Counted from the first letter of the stretch, positions 15,020-23,830 are shown. The stretch: 38,616 bases of DNA from an uncultured Erysipelotrichaceae bacterium (GCA_947167125.1 CAMVGT010000022.1:1-38616); one strand, 5' to 3'. Notes: generated from the sequence alone by a model not told the origin. A program made the numbers and translations.

Positions 15020-16006
15020 CTATTGTTTTAAAGCAGAGTTCATGAAAACAACATGAACCGGTTCTTCATTCTGTATGCTTTCAATGATGGCTTCATAGCT
15101 GTCAAACTGTTCATCCGCTATCACCGCAGCCATCTCATGCCATGTTCTGCCTTCTTCTGAATCATCTCTTTCACAGAAGGACAGATACTTCCCGTATCCG
15201 GAATAGAATGTTTCGTCCGGCGCATATGTATCGCGCGATAAATCTTCCGCGTAATAGCATCCTTCGCCATCGAAAAACACATAGGAGTAAATCAGATCGC
15301 CTTCAATGGTGTACTTGGCGGTGATCAGCGTTGCCGGCGTTCCCTGCTCATATCTGTCAAGAAACTGTCTGAATGTTTCTTCATTCTTCAGGCCGTCGTG
15401 GCTGTTAATCAGATAACGGTATCCTTCCGGATCCCCCAGCTGTTCGAGGAATGCTCTGACTGATGCGTCATCTGTCGGCGCATAGTTCTCTTCGGCTGCG
15501 GAAGCCTGTTCCTTTGCCTTTTCAAACAATGCTTTGAGTTTCTCAATTGTCTCCCTTTCGGCAATCAGAAGATGGCGCTCTTTTCCGTTTTTCCATACAT
15601 CTGCACTGTACGCATTCCGGAATTCAGGAATATCCGTGATTCCTTTGAAACTGCCGGCCATGAAACCGATCGTATTTTCCCCGTCGCTCATATACATGTC
15701 ATTGATATTATCCATGCCGTCAATTTCAAGAATATTCACCCTGTCAGACTGAATGTTCATCAGTTCTTCTGCCATCGCGTCAAATTCTTCAATGATTTCA
15801 CTGTCGCTGACGGTATAGTCCATTCGTTCCGCCTCATCGCGCAGAGTCAGATTTCTTGCGGCTGTTTCCGGTTCCTGTGTTTTCTGAACAGCAGGCTCTT
15901 CAGGAATGCTTTCTTTTTCTTTGGTACATCCGCTGCCTGCAAGTGAAACAGCAGCCATCAGACAGAGCGCTGCCCGTAATGCTGATTTTCTGTATTGTTT
16001 TGCCAT
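15020..16006 (-). CDS. Hypothetical lipoprotein
   Basis: A 328-residue secreted lipoprotein of a family I do not recognise. The signal peptide MAKQYRKSALRAALCLMAAVSLAGSGC ends at a lipobox Cys27, followed by a Lys/Glu/Pro-rich linker and a mainly charged domain with no metal or catalytic motif that I can see. The mature domain has many acidic and aromatic residues (MDNINDMYMSDGENTIGF, YSYVFFDGEGCYY). GGGAGGAAAA precedes the ATG. It lies between nrdD, which has its own terminator, and the EIIB gene. No function is proposed. Confidence 0.75.
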   Translation of the reverse strand: MAKQYRKSALRAALCLMAAVSLAGSGCTKEKESIPEEPAVQKTQEPETAARNLTLRDEAERMDYTVSDSEIIEEFDAMAEELMNIQSDRVNILEIDGMDNINDMYMSDGENTIGFMAGSFKGITDIPEFRNAYSADVWKNGKERHLLIAERETIEKLKALFEKAKEQASAAEENYAPTDDASVRAFLEQLGDPEGYRYLINSHDGLKNEETFRQFLDRYEQGTPATLITAKYTIEGDLIYSYVFFDGEGCYYAEDLSRDTYAPDETFYSGYGKYLSFCERDDSEEGRTWHEMAAVIADEQFDSYEAIIESIQNEEPVHVVFMNSALKQ

Positions 16007-16164
16007 TTGCAGTTTTCCTCCCGATATTTCAACTGCGTAAAAGATATACGGCGCTGCAGATTTCTGAAGGATTTGTCGGATCCTTCAACCGCAATGTAAT
16101 ATATGCGGCCGTTTCGGTCAACGATGTGCGCATTCATCTTAAGAATCGTCTTGTCAGAGTATTG
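16007..16164. other. Intergenic leader of the lipoprotein gene, no confident gene
   Basis: Between the nrdD terminator and the lipoprotein start there is an open minus-strand frame (59 residues from an ATG at 16137), but it lacks a ribosome binding site and runs into the lipoprotein gene. I see no clear promoter boxes. Confidence 0.4.
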
Positions 16165-16192
16165 AAAAAAGCCCTCCCGTATTGAGAGGACT
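16165..16192 (-). terminator. Terminator of nrdD
   Basis: On the minus strand AGTCCTCTC pairs (with G-U pairs) with GGGAGGGCT around an AATAC loop and is followed by TTTTTT, about 20 bases past the nrdD stop. Confidence 0.8.
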
Positions 16193-16210
16193 TCGCGGTA
16201 ATTCAATGAA

Positions 16211-18415
16211 TTACAGGTGCAGGACTCTTTCCTTGATTTCCTGGGTTCTGCCCTGGTTCCAGTACTGTGTTCCGATGTAGCCGCATGTACGTCTTGCGAC
16301 ATTCATCTTGTTCTGGTCTGTATTGCCGCAGTTCGGGCATGTCCAGATCAGCTTGTGATGTTCATCTTCCTTAATCTGGATTTCTCCGTCATATCCGCAG
16401 ACCTGGCAGTAGTCGCTCTTTGTGTTGAGCTCTGCGTACATGATGGTCTTGTAGATATGCTTCATCAGGGCAAGAACTGCCTGGATGTTGTTCTGCATGT
16501 TCGGAACTTCGACATAGGAGATCGCTCCGCCTGGGGAAAGCTTCTGGAAGCGTGCTTCCTTTGTCAGCTTGTCAAAGGCGTTGATTTCTTCTGTGACATG
16601 GATGTGGTAGGAATTTGTGATGTAGTTCTTGTCAGTTACGCCTTCGATAATGCCGAAGCGTTCCTGCAGGCACTTTGCAAACTTGTAGGTTGTGGATTCC
16701 ATCGGTGTTCCGTAAACGGAGAAGTCGATGTTTGTATCCGCCTTCCACTTTGCGCATGCGTCATTCATATGCTGCATGACTTCCAGACCGAACTTTTCGC
16801 CTTCCGGTGTTGTATGGGAGAGGCCTGTCATGTATTTGACGCATTCGCTGAGTCCGCCGTATCCAAGGGAAATGGTGGAATATCCGTTATAGAGCAGCGG
16901 GTCAATGACTTCGCCCTTCTGCAGTCTTGCGATTGCGCCGTTCTGCCAGAGAATCGGAGCGACATCGCTCGGTGTTCCCTTGAGGCGGTTATGACGGATC
17001 ATAAGCGCTCTGTAGCAGAGATCGAGTCTTTCATCGAAGATCTCCCAGAACTTCTTCATGTCCTTTCCTGAAGAACATGCGATATCAACCAGGTTGATTG
17101 TGACAACGCCCTGGTTGAAGCGTCCGTAATACTTATGCTTGCTCGGATCATAGTTGCCGGCATGTTCGGGATTGCCGAATTTTCCGGTATCTGTGAATCT
17201 GTCCGGTGTCAGGAAGGAACGGCAGCCCATGCAGCCATAGACATCGCCCTTGTATTCCTTCATCAGCTTAGCGGAGATGTAGTCCGGAACCATTCTCTTG
17301 GCTGTGCATTCAGCAGCCAGCTTTGTCAGATACCAGTATTTGGAATCCTCATGGATATTGTCTTCATCCAGAACATAGATCAGTTTCGGGAAGGCAGGTG
17401 TGATATAGACACCCTTTTCATTCTTGACGCCGAGCATTCTCTGTCTGAGCATTTCTTCAATGATCAGAGCGAGGTCATCTCTTGTCTGTCCTTCTTCCGC
17501 TTCATCCAGATACATGAAGACTGTAACGAACGGTGCCTGTCCGTTGGTTGTCATCAGGGTGATGATCTGATACTGAATGGTCTGAACGCCGGTGGAGATT
17601 TCCTTGCGGACTCTCTTTTCGGCGATGATATTGATCTTGTCGTTATCGACATCGATTCCTGCAGCAGCGAGTTCTTCGGCAACTGCCTTTCTGTGCTTCT
17701 GTCTGGAAACCTCAACAAACGGTGCCAGATGTGTCAGGGATACTGTCTGTCCGCCGTACTGGTTGGAAGCGACCTGGGCAATGATCTGGGTGGCGATATT
17801 GCACGCTGTCGCGAAGCTGTGCGGCTTCTCAATTGCTGTTTCGGAAATAACGGTTCCGTTCTGCAGCGTGTCTTCGAGGTTGGTCAGGCAGCAGTTGTAC
17901 CTCGGCTGAGCGAAGTAGTCAGAATCATGGAAATGGATAATGCCCTTTGTATGAGCTTCCCAGATGTCCTGCGGCAGCAGGAATCTCTTTGTGATGTCCT
18001 TGGAGACTTCGCCTGCCATATAGTCGCGCTGCGTGGAGTTGACAGTCGGATTCTTGTTGGAATTTTCCTGTTTGGCTTCTTCATTTGTACGGCCGATCAG
18101 AGTCAGGATCTGCTTGTCGGTTGTGTTTGCCTTACGGACAAGAGCTCTTTCATAACGGTAAGTAATATAGTTATGAGCGACCTGGAAGATCTGGGCTGCC
18201 ATCAGCTCGTTTTCAACCATGTCCTGGATCTCTTCAACGGATACCGCTCTGCCCAGTGCCATGCACTTATCTACAACAGAATTCGTGATTCTGGTGATTT
18301 CATCTTCGTCTGTTCTTTTTGCAGGTTCAGTTGCGGCATTCGCTTTTCTGACCGCATTTTCGATTTTTGCGGCGTCGAATGTGACTTCTTCACCGCTTCT
18401 TTTAATTACATTCAT
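16211..18415 (-). CDS. nrdD: Anaerobic ribonucleoside-triphosphate reductase, class III large subunit
   Basis: A 734-residue glycyl radical enzyme that reduces ribonucleoside triphosphates to deoxy forms without oxygen. Residues 1-95 are an ATP-cone allosteric domain (MNVIKRSGEEVTFDAAKI). The C-terminus has the zinc site with CxxC pairs at 670/673 and 693/696, then the glycyl radical loop RTCGYIG with the radical at Gly712. The start is ATG 18415, with AAGGGGTG upstream; an in-frame extension of 56 codons lies in the promoter region and is rejected. The activase gene nrdG, usually next door, is absent here, and a terminator follows nrdD. The enzyme indicates anaerobic growth. Confidence 0.97.
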   Translation of the reverse strand: MNVIKRSGEEVTFDAAKIENAVRKANAATEPAKRTDEDEITRITNSVVDKCMALGRAVSVEEIQDMVENELMAAQIFQVAHNYITYRYERALVRKANTTDKQILTLIGRTNEEAKQENSNKNPTVNSTQRDYMAGEVSKDITKRFLLPQDIWEAHTKGIIHFHDSDYFAQPRYNCCLTNLEDTLQNGTVISETAIEKPHSFATACNIATQIIAQVASNQYGGQTVSLTHLAPFVEVSRQKHRKAVAEELAAAGIDVDNDKINIIAEKRVRKEISTGVQTIQYQIITLMTTNGQAPFVTVFMYLDEAEEGQTRDDLALIIEEMLRQRMLGVKNEKGVYITPAFPKLIYVLDEDNIHEDSKYWYLTKLAAECTAKRMVPDYISAKLMKEYKGDVYGCMGCRSFLTPDRFTDTGKFGNPEHAGNYDPSKHKYYGRFNQGVVTINLVDIACSSGKDMKKFWEIFDERLDLCYRALMIRHNRLKGTPSDVAPILWQNGAIARLQKGEVIDPLLYNGYSTISLGYGGLSECVKYMTGLSHTTPEGEKFGLEVMQHMNDACAKWKADTNIDFSVYGTPMESTTYKFAKCLQERFGIIEGVTDKNYITNSYHIHVTEEINAFDKLTKEARFQKLSPGGAISYVEVPNMQNNIQAVLALMKHIYKTIMYAELNTKSDYCQVCGYDGEIQIKEDEHHKLIWTCPNCGNTDQNKMNVARRTCGYIGTQYWNQGRTQEIKERVLHL

Positions 18416-18436
18416 ATCAAAACACCCCTTACATTG

Positions 18437-18462
18437 AGAAAGGTTGGATTTCCAACCTTTCT
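18437..18462 (-). promoter_or_regulatory. Perfect hairpin in the nrdD leader
   Basis: AGAAAGGTTGGA and TCCAACCTTTCT form a perfect 12-bp inverted repeat with a 2-base centre, between the -10 box and the ribosome site of nrdD. It may be an operator or an mRNA stem; it has no T-run typical of a terminator. Confidence 0.6.
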
Positions 18463-18475
18463 TTACAATACCAAC

Positions 18476-18529
18476 ATTATAGTATTTCACAAACCTTCGC
18501 AAGTGCTTTGAACCAAAATTCTTTGTGAA
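18476..18529 (-). promoter_or_regulatory. nrdD promoter region with flanking inverted repeat
   Basis: A TATAAT -10 box lies at 18476-18481 (minus strand). Upstream, TTCACAAA (18486-18493) and TTTGTGAA (18522-18529) form an inverted repeat 28 bases apart. The half-sites resemble Rex half-sites (TTGTGAA), but neither forms a complete 18-bp Rex palindrome. I see no convincing NrdR boxes. Confidence 0.4.
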
Positions 18530-18599
18530 CTTTCGAACTAGTATGTTTCGTCTGAAAATGTCTGAAACTTTGCGAAAAGTCACCGTTTTTTATACAAAC

Positions 18600-19829
18600 T
18601 CAGTTGTATTCTTCGACGATATTCTCGATATACTGCTGCCAGAATGTTCCTGCGGCATACTTTTTCCAGAGATTTCTGCCTTCTGCATTCTCCAGTTTAT
18701 GGATTTCCGGCTCATCACCGGTGAAATAGGCTGTATTCATGGCTGAAGCATATTTCACCATCTCTGCCTGTTCGGCTTCATCGGCTCCGGTGTCCTTCAC
18801 CGTCTGCTCAGTCATCCGCAGAACCGTTTCAATAAAGCGGTCATCCGCTTCCTGCTCAAACAGATCCAGCTTTGCACGTTCATAATCAAAACTCTTTCTG
18901 TCCGCGCGGATCTTAATCATACCATACTGAAGCGGATAAAGCGCAATGGATTCTGAACAGATGTCGGTCAGTCCGTCGGAAACAGCTGTATGCTGAAGAT
19001 GCGAGTGGCCTGACAAAGCCAGGAAAACGCCGTATTTCTTCAGCAGAGCTGAGACTTCTTCATAATTGGAAATGACATAGCCCTGATACATCATTGTCGA
19101 CTGGATCAGCACATTCTGATGGGACATTGCAACAACAGTGATCCCCTTTTCCTGTGCTTCTTTTAAAACCGTCTCCATCCAGGCGATGGTTTCTTCCGGA
19201 ATGCGGCAGTAATTCTCCACTGTATTTGCGTCAAGCGTCAGGATCCAGAAATCATCGGTTACCGGATAGACATAGGCAAGTGTTTTTTCATCCCTGTACA
19301 GTGCTTCTTCATAGCCGAACTGTCCCATCACCTCCGCAAACTGTTCAGAAGAAATCCGGTCCACAGGTTCAGGATCCGATCCGAAATAGCGCATTGCATA
19401 GCGGTATGAAATATCATGGTTGCCGGGAATCACAAGAACCTGGATGCCTGCAGCCTCCACTTCCTCCATCGCTTTTTTCACTTCCAGAAGCGAAACCATT
19501 TCGCCATTGAATGTCAGATCACCTGTAAGCAGAAGCGCGTCAGGATGGACCGCAATCGCCTCTTCCTTAAGAGCTTCAAGGATCTCGGTGCTCTTTTCAA
19601 ACAGCTTGCCGTCATTGGTCTCCATCAGGGTATGGAATATCGGCGAATTTTCATCATAAAGCTCTTTGGCAAGATGATGCAGATCGGTTGTCACCATCAG
19701 ACTGACTTCTTCCCTGTCCATTTCTTCCTCCTGGATATTTTCACTGCACGCACTGCAGAAACAGATCATGCAGCAAATTAACAATTTCAAAAGCACATTT
19801 CTTTTTCTGATTCTGTTCATCCGGTTCAT
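18600..19829 (-). CDS. Calcineurin-like metallophosphoesterase lipoprotein
   Basis: A 409-residue exported phosphoesterase. The N-terminus has a basic stretch, a hydrophobic core and a lipobox ending FCSAC. The metallophosphoesterase motifs occur in order: DLHH, GDLT, GNHD, SHQN and GHSH, which hold the two metal ions. The target is unknown; cyclic nucleotides and other phosphoesters are possible. The C-terminal ~100 residues are helical and charged. The start is uncertain: 19829 gives a normal signal peptide but has no clear ribosome site, 19820 is nearby, and 19877 has GGTGG but would put about 30 residues before the hydrophobic core. Confidence 0.85.
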   Translation of the reverse strand: MNRMNRIRKRNVLLKLLICCMICFCSACSENIQEEEMDREEVSLMVTTDLHHLAKELYDENSPIFHTLMETNDGKLFEKSTEILEALKEEAIAVHPDALLLTGDLTFNGEMVSLLEVKKAMEEVEAAGIQVLVIPGNHDISYRYAMRYFGSDPEPVDRISSEQFAEVMGQFGYEEALYRDEKTLAYVYPVTDDFWILTLDANTVENYCRIPEETIAWMETVLKEAQEKGITVVAMSHQNVLIQSTMMYQGYVISNYEEVSALLKKYGVFLALSGHSHLQHTAVSDGLTDICSESIALYPLQYGMIKIRADRKSFDYERAKLDLFEQEADDRFIETVLRMTEQTVKDTGADEAEQAEMVKYASAMNTAYFTGDEPEIHKLENAEGRNLWKKYAAGTFWQQYIENIVEEYN

Positions 19830-19915
19830 TATAAGCTGAAATGACGGATTCTTCTTTTCATCCGCTCTTTTTTTCATCCCACCGTTCAAAACGCAATCAG
19901 GCTCAAATCAAAACA

Positions 19916-19942
19916 AAAGGGAACCGCACCTCGGTTCCCTTT
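19916..19942 (-). terminator. Terminator of the EIIB-ROK / oxidoreductase operon
   Basis: A perfect 11-bp stem (AAAGGGAACCG/CGGTTCCCTTT) with a 5-nt loop, followed on the minus strand by TTTTGTTTTG. Confidence 0.85.
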
Positions 19943-19965
19943 CTGACTGCTTCAATCTGCCGGAA

Positions 19966-20997
19966 TTATTTCAGATCCTTTACGCCTGTTTCCAGCATTT
20001 CAATCTGGATCAGTGTCTGTTCCGGTGTCACCAGCTGGGGCTTTCCTGCGATGACTGTCTGATACAGGGCGTCATAGTAATAACCGTAATCTCCTTTGAC
20101 ACTCTGCACCTTTTCTTCGTGATACTGCTTTTCATCATCGTAATAAATCAGAGTGCCGTAGTCTTCCGGCGTGTCCAGGCCGAAGTCGGGATGTCCTTCA
20201 GGAAGATAGAATTTCTTGAGATCTGCTTCCTGTCTGTCCTTGGCATATTTTTCAAACATGCCTTTTTTGCCGTAGATCACAAATGACGGTCTGCTCTTGA
20301 CACGGAAGTAGGAAGATTTGACGGAAACCTTGAAGATTCCGTAATAGAGATCAAGATCGAAATAATCATTCATTCTTCCTTCGCCAAGCAGCTGCCTTAC
20401 ATCATAATGGACATGATCCGGTTTGCCGAAATAAGAAATCACCTGATCCAGTGTATGGCACCCATGGCCATAGAGATAGGAAAATGCAGGATGGAATTCT
20501 TTCACCGATTCCGGGATTTCCGGACGGTAATAATCAAAATGCATTTCCAGTTCCAGAAGATCGCCGAGCTTTCCGCTTTCAATGACTTTCTGAACGGTCA
20601 GGAAATCACTGTCAAACCGTCTGTTCTGATAGCACTGCAGCATCAGTCCCTTTTCCTTTGCCAGCGCAAAGACTTCTTCCGCCTGTTCCTTTGTTTCGGT
20701 AAACGGCTTTTCGCATACACAGTTTTTGCCGGCGTTCAGAACCTTTTTGATGTAATCATAATGAAGATGATGAGGAAGCGTGATCACAACCACATCAATC
20801 TCAGGATCATTCAGAAGCTCATCCAGATTGTCCGTATAATGAACGCCTTCAATTCTTGCCCAGTCTGTTTTATTCAGATTTCTTGCCCAGATTGTCTTGA
20901 TCTGCATCGTGTCTCTTCTGGTCAGCACAAACGGTGCATGATATCTGTTTGTGCTTTTTCCGTTTCCGATATAGCCGATCTGCATTTTTCTATCCAT
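19966..20997 (-). CDS. Gfo/Idh/MocA-family oxidoreductase
   Basis: A 343-residue NAD(P)-dependent oxidoreductase, probably acting on a sugar or sugar-like polyol. The N-terminal Rossmann fold starts IGYIGNGKSTNRYHAPF, the form seen in YhhX/YdgJ-like members, and CEKPFTET holds the catalytic-loop Lys of the EKP motif. Length is typical. It overlaps the end of the EIIB-ROK gene by 8 bases, and its ribosome site (GGGAGGAAAAG) lies inside that gene, so the two are translated together and probably work on one pathway. Substrate is not visible. Confidence 0.9.
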   Translation of the reverse strand: MDRKMQIGYIGNGKSTNRYHAPFVLTRRDTMQIKTIWARNLNKTDWARIEGVHYTDNLDELLNDPEIDVVVITLPHHLHYDYIKKVLNAGKNCVCEKPFTETKEQAEEVFALAKEKGLMLQCYQNRRFDSDFLTVQKVIESGKLGDLLELEMHFDYYRPEIPESVKEFHPAFSYLYGHGCHTLDQVISYFGKPDHVHYDVRQLLGEGRMNDYFDLDLYYGIFKVSVKSSYFRVKSRPSFVIYGKKGMFEKYAKDRQEADLKKFYLPEGHPDFGLDTPEDYGTLIYYDDEKQYHEEKVQSVKGDYGYYYDALYQTVIAGKPQLVTPEQTLIQIEMLETGVKDLK

Positions 20998-22423
20998 TTT
21001 CTTTTCCTCCCTGCTTTTTCATCAGCTTCTTTGTATCCTTCTTCAGTGAATGCATGCCGTACAGCATTGTTCCGAGAAGTGCATATTCGGTAATATCCCT
21101 GACATGAATCAGATCAGGAATATATTTTTCATCGATGTATTTTTTCAGTTCTTCTTTCAGTTCATCCATATCCGGCGTCAGGGCACTGCGGACCAGAATC
21201 ACTTCCGGCGCAATTTCCGCAATACACATCAGAAGATAGAATATCACTGCCTCTTTGATTTCTTCTGCTGTTCCGCTGTCCTTTTTCTCACTTCTTTCCG
21301 GCCAGTGATGAAAGAAAACAGGTTCCAGTTCACCGCCCATCTGCTTTCTGCCGTCCAGCGGAATCCCCCGGTAAACACTTCCGGTTCCGCCGATCAGCGA
21401 TCCCGTCACCTGGCTGTGATAGCAGACAATATCGTATTTTTCCTGCTGGGCATAATAGCCATAGGCGACAGCAGCGGTATTGTGATGCACATAAACCGGA
21501 AGTTCATAGCGTTCACTGAGCTGTGAAGAAAGATTTTCATAATCCACCCGCTCCCTTTCATTTCCATAGTTCACAATACCCGGCAGCGAAATTGCACAGG
21601 CATCGACATGGAAATTCTTCCGGATTGCGCGAAGTGCCGTATCCAGGATGTCATAAATATCCTGAATGCTGTCCTGTTCCTTGATGACTTCTTCTGTCAG
21701 AAGAACATTGCCGGCTTCATACAGTCTTTGCACATAGCGGGTTGAATTGAGATCGTGCGTCATGTTCACCGCAAACAGAACGGCATTGGTGTCGATGTCG
21801 CGCATGACTTTGGCAATTGCGGTCTGTTCCCTTGTCTTCTTCTGTTTTGCGCGCTCTTCATGAATCAGAGCTATGACTTTTCCGGCATCATAGGAAGCGA
21901 AAACGGAAGCGGGTATGGTGATGACAAGCTGGTCCGTAAAGACTTCCTTCACCTTTTTCAGCTGCCAGGCGATCTGCGGCGCCAGCAGAATGACATCGGC
22001 ATTGAAGCCGGCATTGTGAATGGAAGAAAATGCGACAGCACTGTACTCATGATCAAGCGAAAGCGTTTTTGCGGCTTCATTCAGCTTTTCCGCAAAGAAG
22101 CCGGTTGTCATACCGCTGGTGCAGCTAAGCAGAACATGAAGCGTGCAGCGGCTTTCGCGCTTCTTCAATGTGTCGATCATCTCACGGTAAAGACCATGCG
22201 CATGATCTTCTTCCTTCAGTTCGAAATGAAGGAAGAAAAAGTTTTCGTGCGTTGCGCGGTCGCTTAAGCGCATTTCCACAACATCCGTTTCCTGGTGATA
22301 GACCAGAACTTCCCCTTCCGATTTTTCCGAACGGATGACGATCTGATCATCATTTTCCTGCGTCACTGAAAAGCCGTTGTGTGGCTGCGAAGCGATCCAT
22401 CCGATATATTCTCTGCTGTTCAT
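20990..22423 (-). CDS. PTS EIIB-like domain fused to a degenerate ROK-like domain
   Basis: A 477-residue protein with an unusual architecture. Residues 1-90 are an unrecognised beta-rich domain. Residues 93-193 match a lactose/cellobiose-type EIIB, with phosphosite-like Cys101 in SCTSGMTTGFFAEKLNEA. Residues 211-470 resemble a ROK (sugar kinase/NagC) fold: SLPGIVN (279-285), VYVHHNTAAVAYG (310-322) and SLIGGTGSVYRGIPLDG (342-358). The catalytic Asp of the ROK N-D-A motif is Thr315, the N-terminal D-x-GGT phosphate loop is missing and so is the Cys-rich zinc motif, so sugar kinase activity is unlikely. No HTH is seen. It could be a PTS-linked sugar sensor (inference). The gene overlaps the downstream oxidoreductase gene by 8 bases. 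A TATAAT lies at 22444-22449. Confidence 0.75.
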   Translation of the reverse strand: MNSREYIGWIASQPHNGFSVTQENDDQIVIRSEKSEGEVLVYHQETDVVEMRLSDRATHENFFFLHFELKEEDHAHGLYREMIDTLKKRESRCTLHVLLSCTSGMTTGFFAEKLNEAAKTLSLDHEYSAVAFSSIHNAGFNADVILLAPQIAWQLKKVKEVFTDQLVITIPASVFASYDAGKVIALIHEERAKQKKTREQTAIAKVMRDIDTNAVLFAVNMTHDLNSTRYVQRLYEAGNVLLTEEVIKEQDSIQDIYDILDTALRAIRKNFHVDACAISLPGIVNYGNERERVDYENLSSQLSERYELPVYVHHNTAAVAYGYYAQQEKYDIVCYHSQVTGSLIGGTGSVYRGIPLDGRKQMGGELEPVFFHHWPERSEKKDSGTAEEIKEAVIFYLLMCIAEIAPEVILVRSALTPDMDELKEELKKYIDEKYIPDLIHVRDITEYALLGTMLYGMHSLKKDTKKLMKKQGGKENG

Positions 22424-22443
22424 AGATATATTTCCTTTTTCCT

Positions 22444-22449
22444 ATTATA
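22444..22449 (-). promoter_or_regulatory. -10 box of the EIIB-ROK operon
   Basis: TATAAT preceded by TG on the minus strand, 20 bases before the start codon; the -35 region (TTCCGT) is weak. Confidence 0.45.
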
Positions 22450-22548
22450 CAGGACAGAAAAAGGCAGACGGAAGATCCTGACAATCATTCGCCGAATTTT
22501 CTTAAATGATGATGCTACAATGGAATTAATCAGAAAGAGGAAAACATC

Positions 22549-22866
22549 ATGGCAAATAATAAGAAACCGGTATCGCAGATGAGCGAACAGGAACTGCTTG
22601 CCGAGCTGGTTGAAAAAAGCAGAAAAACGCATATTCTGCAGATGATTCTCAGTATCGCCGCATTCGTGGCAGTTATTTCCGTTATCGTCGGCATGACAAT
22701 CGTTGTGCCGAAACTCCTGGGTTCCCTGGAGGCTCTGGATACTCTGTCAAAAACAGGAACAGAAGAACTGGGCGAGCTGTCCAAGATTGATTTTGACGCG
22801 CTGAATGAAGGCATTGCGGATTTCAACGCGATTGTATCTTCACTTGCCAAATGGTTCGGCAGATAA
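22549..22866 (+). CDS. Small single-pass membrane protein, hypothetical
   Basis: A 105-residue protein with a charged N-terminus (QMSEQELLAELVEKSRKTH), one long hydrophobic helix (about 31-57) and a helical outer part (about 58-105). I do not recognise the family. The shape, one helix followed by an amphipathic helical segment, resembles small accessory or stalk proteins, but no function is claimed. AGAGG precedes the ATG, and a TACAAT -10-like box lies about 30 bases upstream. It is transcribed alone, against its neighbours. Confidence 0.7.
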   Translation: MANNKKPVSQMSEQELLAELVEKSRKTHILQMILSIAAFVAVISVIVGMTIVVPKLLGSLEALDTLSKTGTEELGELSKIDFDALNEGIADFNAIVSSLAKWFGR

Positions 22867-22903
22867 GAAGCCATACCGCAGATACAGACGTATCATGAGA
22901 CTT

Positions 22904-22934
22904 AAAAAACGGCCATTTATATCGGCCGCTTTTT
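22904..22934. terminator. Bidirectional terminator
   Basis: Stem CGGCC/GGCCG flanked by A6 and T5 runs between two convergent genes; it can serve both the small membrane protein gene and the E2-like gene. Confidence 0.75.
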
Positions 22935-22942
22935 CTGAGTAT

Positions 22943-23830
22943 TTACTTATAATCAAATCCGCTCGGTTCGCACAGAGGCTTTTCCAGCAGGTCGGGATTT
23001 TCAAAGATATGACGGATCAGTTTCAGGCTTCTTGCGAAATAGAAACCGTCGCCGATTCTTTCATCCAGAGTCGCGCCGATATCGATCACATCACGTATTT
23101 CCTTATGGCCGTCTTCCATCAGGATCTCCTCTTTATGAAGCGTTCCGATGGTCACCATGATGGAGTTTGTTCCGTAGTTGTTCAGATGGTGATAGACAGC
23201 AGGTGCCTTGATGGAGCCGAGGTTTGCCACAAGAATGGTGGAATAGTTCGGATCTCCCGCTGTGATGAAATCGGGATTCTTTCCCCAGAAATCAAGATAG
23301 CGGATCAGGCGTACGCTTCCTGCAAGCAGAGGTCTTGGCAGAGCTGCGAATTTATCAAGCAGTTCATCGACGCCTCCGGTTGCGTGATCGCTTTTTCTTG
23401 CCTCAGCGACATCGCCGATGATCTTCTTTGAAATCTCATTGACGGTATCGGTTTCCGCCGGCACCAGGAACATCAGTGTTTCTTCCGCATTGTCGGCGAA
23501 TCTTCTTTTTGCGACAAAGGAAAGAGAAATCTCATTGCGTTCATAGATGCGGTAGCCCTGAATGAAGCGGTTCATCAGAGGCCTCTCCTTTACCATTCTT
23601 GCAAGCGCGGTAATTGCGCAATGGAAAATGGTAACCTTGTCTTCCGTTCTGCCTTCATTCTTTTCGGCCAGATATTTCATCAGGTTGGTCGCATCAATCT
23701 TGTCGTTGAGATATACTTCGGCTTCTGTCCGTTTCGGCATCAAGGCCGTCATGACAGTCTGCAGACCGGGTGCTTTTACTCTGTGCCCGTCTTTTCTGTC
23801 GCCCCAGGCAACTCTCTTCGCGTTTTTCAT
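22943..23830 (-). CDS. 2-oxoacid dehydrogenase E2-like (CAT-fold) acyltransferase, stand-alone
   Basis: A 295-residue protein like the catalytic domain of E2 acyltransferases, without lipoyl or E1/E3-binding domains. The core matches the CAT fold: LNDKIDATNLMKYL near the start and ILVANLGSIKAPAVYHHL, then the region where E2 enzymes have the active-site D-H-R-x-x-D-G. Here it reads DERIGDG (256-262), with Glu257 in place of the catalytic His. Such lone E2-like proteins occur beside acyl-CoA ligases; whether they are active is unknown to me. It lies 69 bases after the acyl-CoA synthetase gene on the same strand, so a joint role with acyl-CoA is plausible. Confidence 0.8.
   Translation of the reverse strand: MKNAKRVAWGDRKDGHRVKAPGLQTVMTALMPKRTEAEVYLNDKIDATNLMKYLAEKNEGRTEDKVTIFHCAITALARMVKERPLMNRFIQGYRIYERNEISLSFVAKRRFADNAEETLMFLVPAETDTVNEISKKIIGDVAEARKSDHATGGVDELLDKFAALPRPLLAGSVRLIRYLDFWGKNPDFITAGDPNYSTILVANLGSIKAPAVYHHLNNYGTNSIMVTIGTLHKEEILMEDGHKEIRDVIDIGATLDERIGDGFYFARSLKLIRHIFENPDLLEKPLCEPSGFDYK

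Noticed and set aside
15958-16137. A 59-residue minus-strand frame with protein-like text (DRNGRIYYIAVEGSDKSF) upstream of the lipoprotein gene
   Set aside because: It has no ribosome binding site and runs into the lipoprotein gene, and I recognise no family. It could be a remnant, but evidence is too thin.
16198-16214. A 17-bp palindrome GTAATTCAATGAATTAC at the nrdD stop codon
   Set aside because: It overlaps the stop codon and is followed by a better terminator; it may only be chance or part of the 3' mRNA fold.
17135-18511. A 458-codon plus-strand open frame opposite nrdD
   Set aside because: nrdD is certain on the minus strand; the antisense frame has no ribosome site or domain.
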